Shown in pieces: positions 1-3,754 of a stretch of 7,231 nt of DNA. The notes beneath the pieces are model-generated. The model was not told the origin of the DNA. It searched no databases and worked only from the letters and a program-made list of their open reading frames with translations. Source of the stretch: Chitinophagaceae bacterium (GTDB lineage Bacteria > Bacteroidota > Bacteroidia > Chitinophagales > Chitinophagaceae). Location: assembly GCA_009996555.1 (NCBI GenBank), contig JAACZX010000513.1:1-7231 (forward strand). The letters run 5' to 3'. Positions within the stretch are counted from its first letter, which is position 1. Every line of letters starts with the position of its first letter. Both the position numbers and the translations under genes were made by a program.

Positions 1-45
1 GCACTCTGAGCGTGAAATTATTTTTTTACATCACAAATTCAAAAC

Positions 46-261
46 ATGAATAAGATTTTGAAACGTGCGAAGCGACGGACGCCAAAGTTTTTTGTACAGG
101 TGCGTAATGTTGGTGTGGCACTGGCTGGTGTGAGTGCTGCTATACTTGCGGCACCTGTAGCATTGCCTGCTGTGTTGATTAAAGTGGCTGGTTATTTAGC
201 AGTAGCAGGTGCAGTTGCAGGCAGTGTGAGCCAGACTGCTGTAACAAACGAGCGGAACTGA
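46..261 (+). CDS. Small hydrophobic membrane protein, phage-like, unknown function
   Basis: This gene encodes a 71-residue protein. The first 15 or so residues are very basic (MNKILKRAKRRTPKFF). A long Ala/Val/Leu/Gly-rich stretch follows at about residues 22-62, broken by Pro at about 37 and 41, so one or two membrane helices are likely. The C-terminus is short and polar. There is no cleavable signal peptide or lipobox. The start is preceded by an A-rich leader and no Shine-Dalgarno sequence, as is usual in Bacteroidota. It lies 8 bases before a second small membrane-protein gene, and both share the terminator at 458-483, so they look like one transcript. A basic N-terminus plus hydrophobic helices is seen in holins and other small phage membrane proteins, and I recall similar short proteins from Bacteroidota genomes. 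That resemblance comes from memory and is not a family assignment. Confidence 0.6.
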   Translation: MNKILKRAKRRTPKFFVQVRNVGVALAGVSAAILAAPVALPAVLIKVAGYLAVAGAVAGSVSQTAVTNERN

Positions 262-269
262 TTATTCCT

Positions 270-443
270 ATGCAAGACTCGTATTTTTTGAAGACAGGAA
301 CTGCCGGTGGAACGCTGACGATTCTTTTTGCAAACATCAACGCAGATGATCTGGTGAAAACAGTGGTACTTGCTGCTGTGGGTGCAACGGTGAGTTTGGT
401 TGTATCGTTTGTGTTGAAGGAGATGTTTGGGAGGAAGAAGTAG
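270..443 (+). CDS. Very small single-helix membrane protein, unknown function
   Basis: This is a 57-codon gene starting with ATG at 270 and ending with TAG at 441-443. The product has a polar N-terminus beginning MQDSYFLKTG. A Gly/Thr/Leu segment and an Asp-Asp pair (residues 26-27) come next. A hydrophobic helix follows at about residues 29-49 (LVKTVVLAAVGATVSLVVSF), and the tail is basic (KEMFGRKK). That layout suggests a membrane protein with its C-terminus in the cytoplasm. It starts 8 bases after the preceding gene and ends 14 bases before an intrinsic terminator, which supports a real two-gene transcript. I recognise no domain. A phage-derived membrane pair is possible, but so is a chromosomal small-protein pair. 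Confidence rests on the gene context and the clean membrane-protein composition. Confidence 0.55.
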   Translation: MQDSYFLKTGTAGGTLTILFANINADDLVKTVVLAAVGATVSLVVSFVLKEMFGRKK

Positions 444-457
444 TGAGCCGGTTTGGA

Positions 458-483
458 AGCCCCGCTTTGCGGGGCTTTTTTTT
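458..483 (+). terminator. Rho-independent terminator after the small membrane-protein pair
   Basis: A perfect 8-bp stem AGCCCCGC / GCGGGGCT (458-465 and 469-476) has a 3-base TTT loop and runs into a tract of eight T (476-483). A further A-T pair can form at the base of the stem. It lies 14 bases after the TAG at 441-443, the right position to end the 46-443 transcript. Confidence 0.9.
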
Positions 484-490
484 GTTTGGG

Positions 491-590
491 CCACGAAGGC
501 GCAAAGGCGGGAAGAAACACAAAGAGGAAAAAAAGATTGCGGCGCTATGCTTGCAATGGTTGAACCACGGAGACACGGAGGGCATGGAGG
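491..590. repeat. Degenerate purine-rich CACGAAGG / CACGGAG intergenic repeats
   Basis: Two blocks of short, roughly 8-9 base, purine-rich units occur. Block one (491-527) contains CCACGAAGGCGCAAAGGCG and AAACACAAAGAGG. Block two (563-590) contains CCACGGAGACACGGAGGGC and ATGGAGG. Read forward in one frame they give Arg/His/Gly/Glu-rich peptides (ATKAQRREETQRG and EPRRHGGHGGG). From memory, this type of sequence recurs between genes in many environmental bacteria and often lies just before GxxExxY-family genes. No GxxExxY gene is present here, so I read these as stand-alone repeat remnants. The open frames crossing them have repeat-like, low-complexity translations and are not called as genes. 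Confidence 0.6.
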
Positions 591-592
591 TG

Positions 593-670
593 GATTCACT
601 GCGTTCATGATTTGTTGCTCACAGACATACACAGATGATGATTCACTTCGTTTTACTATCGTGAACACGC
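593..670. repeat. Imperfect inverted/direct repeat region with CACAGA units
   Basis: GATTCACTGCGTT (593-605) recurs as GATTCACTTCGTT (640-652). GTTCATGAT (603-611) is nearly the reverse complement of ATCGTGAAC (658-666), with one mismatch. Between them, ACAGACATACACAGAT (621-636) belongs to the CACAGA type of degenerate repeat. The rest of the gap up to 734 shows no gene, RNA gene or terminator that I can recognise. Confidence 0.4.
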
Positions 671-734
671 TGTGAGAAGGAAGAAGGATTCAGTTGTTCC
701 AGGTTTGAAGCTAAGGGATTGAAAAGACGGAAGG

Positions 735-1178
735 TTAAGGAAGATGTTGTTCGGCCAGTTTAATGAGAGCAGGTACGTGTGTAGGCATATTTCCATCGAG
801 CACATTAAGGAAATATTGATTGGCGAGGATGGAAAAGCGTGTCATTCCTTCATCATAGGAAAAGTATCCATCCACAACAACCGCCAGTTTTTTTGAGAGC
901 TTTTTCTTGTCACAATTTGAGAGCTGAAACATAAATGGTTCTGCCTGCGGTAAGGGCGTGTTGTATTGAATTGTTTGCGCACATTGACTAAGCAGCTCTG
1001 CTGCATAGGCAGCACTTGTGTAGTTTAATACGATCTGTAACAAATCTTCGGGCTCATCATACATTTCCCAATCAATTTTGATTAAATAGCTGTTGGTATT
1101 GTGAACAGACAACCAGCTTCTTATGAGGGAGCTGTTATAGTGTTTTAATTCAGAAAGATTGAATTTGTATGGTTTCAT
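735..1178 (-). CDS. Hypothetical protein of 147 residues, unknown function
   Basis: The gene begins at ATG (complement of 1176-1178) and ends at TAA (complement of 735-737). I do not recognise its family. The product looks soluble: no signal peptide, no membrane helix and no cysteine cluster (two isolated Cys). It is rich in Leu, Tyr, Asn and Gln. Amphipathic stretches, for example around residues 45-70 and 133-147, suggest a mainly helical fold. A Lys-rich segment (DKKKLSKK, about 90-97) leads into a hydrophobic strand (LAVVVDGYF). It lies 23 bases downstream of the putative DNA-binding gene at 1202-1417 on the same strand, so the two are probably cotranscribed and may act together, for example as regulator and effector. 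No catalytic motif is visible. The next gene upstream in the same direction is the Crp/Fnr regulator. Confidence 0.7.
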   Translation of the reverse strand: MKPYKFNLSELKHYNSSLIRSWLSVHNTNSYLIKIDWEMYDEPEDLLQIVLNYTSAAYAAELLSQCAQTIQYNTPLPQAEPFMFQLSNCDKKKLSKKLAVVVDGYFSYDEGMTRFSILANQYFLNVLDGNMPTHVPALIKLAEQHLP

Positions 1179-1201
1179 GGTATGTTGTTTAAGATTGCCG
1201 G

Positions 1202-1417
1202 TTATTGCTGTAAAAAATCTTTTATCAGTTCTTCGTCTATTCCGGTGAAGAGGGAGAATTCTTTGATGGTGACGAATTCGTCTTTTGATTTACCGAGGGC
1301 TTCACGAATTTTCTGGATGAGTTTGCGGGCAGTGCTTCCACGACGGCCGGTAATATTCTCTACGTCTTTTGGATAGAGTACAACACGGGCAGGGATCGGG
1401 TTGTTTGTTATTTTCAT
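1202..1417 (-). CDS. Small putative helix-turn-helix DNA-binding protein
   Basis: This gene encodes a 71-residue basic protein. A short N-terminal strand (IPARVVLYPKDV) is followed by two helical segments. The first, DVENITGRRGSTARKLIQKI (18-37), has the helix-turn-basic-helix look of excisionase-like or MerR-like DNA-binding folds. The second, FVTIKEFSLFTGIDEELIKD (48-67), resembles another helix-turn-helix with a TG turn. I recall short proteins with the pattern ARVVLY-KDVENITGR as common in Bacteroidota, usually annotated as hypothetical. It is the first gene of the minus-strand pair with 735-1178. An FNR-like palindrome lies 87 bases upstream of its start (1505-1518). DNA binding is inferred from sequence pattern only, and a phage or mobile-element origin cannot be excluded. 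Confidence 0.7.
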   Translation of the reverse strand: MKITNNPIPARVVLYPKDVENITGRRGSTARKLIQKIREALGKSKDEFVTIKEFSLFTGIDEELIKDFLQQ

Positions 1418-1504
1418 GGTTGGGTGTTTTTTGACAGGAATGGATTACAAAATGATTTTTGTTTTCTGCTGTTACTAAACTAATCGAAAAGGAGAAAGAA
1501 GAAC

Positions 1505-1518
1505 TTGACAAACGTCAA
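1505..1518. promoter_or_regulatory. FNR-like palindrome TTGAC-N4-GTCAA, candidate operator
   Basis: TTGACAAACGTCAA is a perfect 5+5 inverted repeat with a 4-base spacer, the same architecture as the FNR consensus TTGAT-N4-ATCAA. It lies between the end of the Crp/Fnr gene and the start of the minus-strand operon, 87 bases upstream of that operon's first ATG. A second copy of the same pattern is at 2271-2284. I found no third copy by eye. A weak -7-like element, TCATTTTG, reads leftward at 1455-1448. If it is real, the palindrome would be centred near -70, a usual place for an activator site. Confidence 0.5.
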
Positions 1519-1563
1519 TTTTTAACGAGAGGAGTGCCTGCAAGTGTGTGCTAAAGCAAGAAA

Positions 1564-2130
1564 TTACAATCGTTTTGCCCGAATACGGCTCAGGGTTTCT
1601 TCGGTGACACAGAGGTAAGTAGCGAGGTATTTAGCAGGTACACGCAATACTAAATCGGGATGATGTTGTAACATATAGTTATAACGTTCTGTGCCGTTTT
1701 TAAGCCTGATCAGTTTTGCCCGGTTTTCACTAAGTAGATATGATTTTGTGGTAAGCGTTGCTGCAATGGTATTGAACTCGGGAAAAGTTTTATAGATGTA
1801 TTGCAATTCATCGTAACAGAGATACCATAGTAATGCATCTTCTAACGCCTGAACAGATTCATTGCTATACTGTTGTAAAAAGAAACTCTCCGCTGAAACA
1901 AGTATATCTCCTTCTTTCATAAATTTTGATGAAACCTCCTGCCCAGTGTCGGAATAGTAACAGCGGAACAAACCTTTCTTGATAAAATAAATATGACGGC
2001 TGATGTTACCGGCCAGCAACAGATGTTCTTTCTTCTGAATTGTTTTTGATTTAAGCGTTGCTGCCAGGTATTGCTGCAAGGCAATAGAGAGTGGACTGAT
2101 ACTGTTGAGTAATGAAAGAAGTTCTTTCAT
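1564..2130 (-). CDS. Crp/Fnr-family transcriptional regulator
   Basis: This 188-residue protein has the two-domain Crp/Fnr layout in the short form common in Bacteroidota. Residues about 10-115 form the cyclic-nucleotide-binding-like beta-roll (IYFIKKGLFRCYYSDTGQEV at 47-66, then GDILVSAESFF). Residues about 118-150 form the dimer helix, and residues about 155-188 the C-terminal helix-turn-helix (RVPAKYLATYLCVTEETLSR at 163-182). The recognition helix carries E178-x-x-S181-R182, the FNR-type pattern E-x-x-S-R rather than the CRP type (R-E-x-x-G-R). FNR uses these residues to read TTGA half-sites. The FNR N-terminal cysteine cluster is absent (only C57, C95 and C174 are present), so oxygen sensing through an iron-sulphur cluster is not indicated. 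The effector is unknown. The gene is divergent from the fecR-susC-susD genes and is flanked by two TTGAC-N4-GTCAA palindromes. Confidence 0.9.
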   Translation of the reverse strand: MKELLSLLNSISPLSIALQQYLAATLKSKTIQKKEHLLLAGNISRHIYFIKKGLFRCYYSDTGQEVSSKFMKEGDILVSAESFFLQQYSNESVQALEDALLWYLCYDELQYIYKTFPEFNTIAATLTTKSYLLSENRAKLIRLKNGTERYNYMLQHHPDLVLRVPAKYLATYLCVTEETLSRIRAKRL

Positions 2131-2183
2131 TGAACAAAGATCAACTAAAGCAAAACTGTAAAGAAGTATCGGGCTACTGTAAA

Positions 2184-2221
2184 CGGGAGTATCTTATTTG
2201 ATATCGGGAGTATTTTATTTG
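2184..2221. repeat. Tandem 17-bp direct repeat, period 21 bp
   Basis: CGGGAGTATCTTATTTG (2184-2200) and CGGGAGTATTTTATTTG (2205-2221) differ at one position and start 21 bp apart, about two DNA helix turns, so both would face the same side of the helix. A partial further copy of the junction (TATCGGG, 2167-2173) recurs at 2202-2208. The repeats sit 54-91 bases upstream of the Crp/Fnr start codon and just upstream of the proposed fecR promoter, which fits a tandem operator for an unidentified regulator. Confidence 0.6.
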
Positions 2222-2227
2222 TTGCTG

Positions 2228-2256
2228 TTGAACGGTGATGTGCTGTATTAATTTTG
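2228..2256 (+). promoter_or_regulatory. Candidate Bacteroidota-type promoter for fecR
   Basis: TAATTTTG (2249-2256) matches the Bacteroidota -7 consensus TAnnTTTG exactly. A TTG (2228-2230), 18 bases upstream of it, can serve as the -33 element, although the longer TTTG form is not at this spacing. Transcription would start near 2263, about 120 bases before the fecR ATG. The FNR-like palindrome at 2271-2284 would then lie just downstream of the start, a position that usually blocks transcription. Confidence 0.4.
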
Positions 2257-2270
2257 AACAAGGGGAGAAA

Positions 2271-2284
2271 TTGACAGATGTCAA
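2271..2284. promoter_or_regulatory. FNR-like palindrome TTGAC-N4-GTCAA in the divergent control region
   Basis: TTGACAGATGTCAA is a perfect inverted repeat that extends to 7-bp arms with a 2-base centre (ATTGACA-GA-TGTCAAT, 2270-2285). It has the half-sites and N4 spacing of the site at 1505-1518. It lies 97 bases before the fecR start and 140 bases before the Crp/Fnr start, between the two candidate -7 elements that face it. The FNR-like recognition residues of the neighbouring regulator make that protein the obvious candidate ligand. This is an inference. Confidence 0.55.
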
Positions 2285-2290
2285 TCGTTG

Positions 2291-2298
2291 CAAAAATA
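2291..2298 (-). promoter_or_regulatory. Candidate -7 element for the Crp/Fnr gene
   Basis: Read on the minus strand this is TATTTTTG, an exact match to TAnnTTTG, and it would start a leftward transcript near 2285 toward the Crp/Fnr gene. No TTG or TTTG is visible at the right distance for a -33 element, and the region is AT-rich, so a chance match is quite possible. Confidence 0.25.
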
Positions 2299-2381
2299 TT
2301 TTTTTATATCCTTTAGTCCTTTTTACTGTTTTGTGGATTATATAAGTATGAGAGGCGCATAAAAAAAGATAATTTAATAGT

Positions 2382-3611
2382 ATGAAAAGCGGAAGCAGCT
2401 TCAAGACGGAAGCAGAGGCACAACGAATCGGGTGGCTTGTTGCAGGATTTGTGCAACAGCGGCTGAACGATGCTGAGCGTGACGAACTTGATGCATGGAT
2501 TACAGCCAGTGATGAGAACCAGGTATTATTTGAAGAACTTATTTCGCCAGCATTTATTGAAAAGGGAAAGCAAACTTATGAAGCGGTGGATGCAGATGCT
2601 GCTTATGAAAAGCTAAAGCAACGGATACAAACAGGTGAAAGAAAAGTAAAGAAGATTAAGAAGGCAACTATTTTTTCGATTGCAGCTTCGCTTGTATTTC
2701 TTGTTACTGTTGCAGTGATTTACCAGATGAATAGCCGAAAAACCAATACTCCCACTGTTGCTGTAGCAGCAGGAACGATTGAGCCCGGTGGAAATTATGC
2801 AGAGCTTATTACTGAAAACGGAAAGCATGTAACACTTGCCGGTTTAAAAAATGGTTTGATCGATTCTCTTGATGGCGTTGAGGTATTAAAAACAACGGAC
2901 GGACAACTAAGCTATCTTGACAATCAACATCCCGCATTGGTGTATCATATATTAAGAACACCTGTTGGCGGCCAGTACCGGCTTGTGTTACCTGATGGCA
3001 GTCTTGTTTGGCTGAATGCAGGATCATCGCTACGTTTCCCTGTACGATTTGATGGTACAGAGCGAAGAGTTGAGTTGATGGGTGAGGGCTATTTTGAAAT
3101 TGTACCTGCGGCAAAGCTGATTGCCGAAGGGAAACAACAAACGTTGCAGCCATTTATTGTTACGATTGATGATGTGGATGTTGAAGTGTTGGGTACTCAT
3201 TTTAACGTGAATGCCTATAAGGATGAAGCAGGAATCAAAACAACGTTACTTGAGGGGAAAGTGAAGATTGTTCATGGGAATGGTAAAGATGAAGTTGTAT
3301 TAAAACCGGGAGAACAGGCGATTGCCGGAAGAGGAGTGATGCTTCGTGTTGAACGTGTTGTATCGACTGAAGAAGTGATTGCGTGGAAGAACGGATGGTT
3401 TGATTTTAAGAATGCTTCGATTGAACAGATTATGCAGCAGGCGAAGCGCTGGTATAGTATTGACAGTGTTGTTTATACTGCAAATATCAAAAAGAAGTTT
3501 GATGCGGAAATATTACGCAGTGAATCGATTGAAAAATTATTATCCCTTCTTGAGCTTACGGGAGGTGTTCATTTTACCATTAAAAATAAAACGATTTATG
3601 TATTACCCTGA
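2382..3611 (+). CDS. FecR-family anti-sigma factor (trans-envelope signal relay)
   Basis: This 409-residue inner-membrane protein relays a signal from an outer-membrane transporter to a cytoplasmic ECF sigma factor. Residues about 10-55 form the cytoplasmic sigma-binding segment (GWLVAGFVQQRLNDAERDEL, then DAWITASDENQVLFEEL). One membrane helix spans about 95-115, after a Lys/Arg-rich cytoplasmic flank. The periplasmic FecR domain covers about 190-300, with the hallmarks RTPVGGQYRLVLPDGSLVWL (192-211), GEGYFEI and GTHFNVNAY. The C-terminal DUF4974-type domain is about 340-409 (FKNASIEQIMQQAKRWYSID), and its fold is related to the STN domain. Length and domain order are normal for Bacteroidota. 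The start is preceded by an A-rich leader. The usual ECF sigma gene just upstream is missing: the upstream neighbour is a divergent Crp/Fnr gene. The next gene, 143 bases downstream, encodes its likely STN-bearing SusC partner. Confidence 0.95.
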   Translation: MKSGSSFKTEAEAQRIGWLVAGFVQQRLNDAERDELDAWITASDENQVLFEELISPAFIEKGKQTYEAVDADAAYEKLKQRIQTGERKVKKIKKATIFSIAASLVFLVTVAVIYQMNSRKTNTPTVAVAAGTIEPGGNYAELITENGKHVTLAGLKNGLIDSLDGVEVLKTTDGQLSYLDNQHPALVYHILRTPVGGQYRLVLPDGSLVWLNAGSSLRFPVRFDGTERRVELMGEGYFEIVPAAKLIAEGKQQTLQPFIVTIDDVDVEVLGTHFNVNAYKDEAGIKTTLLEGKVKIVHGNGKDEVVLKPGEQAIAGRGVMLRVERVVSTEEVIAWKNGWFDFKNASIEQIMQQAKRWYSIDSVVYTANIKKKFDAEILRSESIEKLLSLLELTGGVHFTIKNKTIYVLP

Positions 3612-3630
3612 TGGATGAGTACTGAAGTGA

Positions 3631-3743
3631 CGGGTTCCCAACAAAACAGGAAGTGGTGGAACACTTCCTGCAACCCGCAGAGCGGGGTTTGGGTTAACCC
3701 AATCAATTAATTGTGTGTGCAAAAACTGTTTAGTAACCCAAAC
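3631..3743 (+). promoter_or_regulatory. Structured fecR-susC gap with competing hairpins
   Basis: This stretch can fold in several mutually exclusive ways. CAGGAAGTG / CACTTCCTG (3647-3655 and 3662-3670) is a perfect 9-bp stem with a 6-base loop. CGGGTT (3631-3636) can close an outer stem with AACCCG (3672-3677), but AACCCGC (3672-3678) can instead pair with GCGGGGTT (3682-3689) with one bulge. TTGGGTTAACCCAA (3689-3702) is self-complementary. GTTTGGGTTA (3687-3696) is also perfectly complementary to TAACCCAAAC (3734-3743), which ends 11 bases before the susC start. CAATTAATTG (3704-3713) is another palindrome. No long T tract follows, so this is not a clear terminator. An attenuator, a transcript-processing site or an operator for the susC promoter are all possible. 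Confidence 0.45.
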
Positions 3744-3754
3744 AAGGTAAAGTT

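Noticed and set aside
192..668. Long minus-strand open frames over 179-668
   Set aside because: They are antisense to the two small membrane-protein genes, cross the terminator and the purine-rich repeats, and have Ser/Cys/His/Pro-rich compositions unlike real proteins.
427..675. Plus-strand open frame of 82 codons over the repeat region
   Set aside because: It overlaps the end of the 57-codon gene, runs through the terminator, and its product is mostly translated repeat (Arg/His/Gly/Glu-rich). It fits a repeat remnant better than a gene.
1564..2130. Regulator as an oxygen-sensing FNR proper
   Set aside because: It has an FNR-like recognition helix but lacks the N-terminal cysteine cluster for the iron-sulphur centre, so only the DNA specificity, not the sensing mode, can be inferred.
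2271..2276. TTGACA as a classical sigma-70 -35 box
   Set aside because: Bacteroidota housekeeping promoters use -33 TTG/TTTG and -7 TAnnTTTG, no TATAAT lies about 17 bases downstream, and the bases are better explained as half of a perfect palindrome.
3379..3618. Plus-strand open frame inside the end of the fecR-like gene
   Set aside because: It is an out-of-frame shadow of a well-supported FecR C-terminal domain.
3647..3690. Hairpins after fecR as a rho-independent terminator
   Set aside because: The stems are good but no run of T follows, and susC reads on in the same direction, so full termination is not supported.
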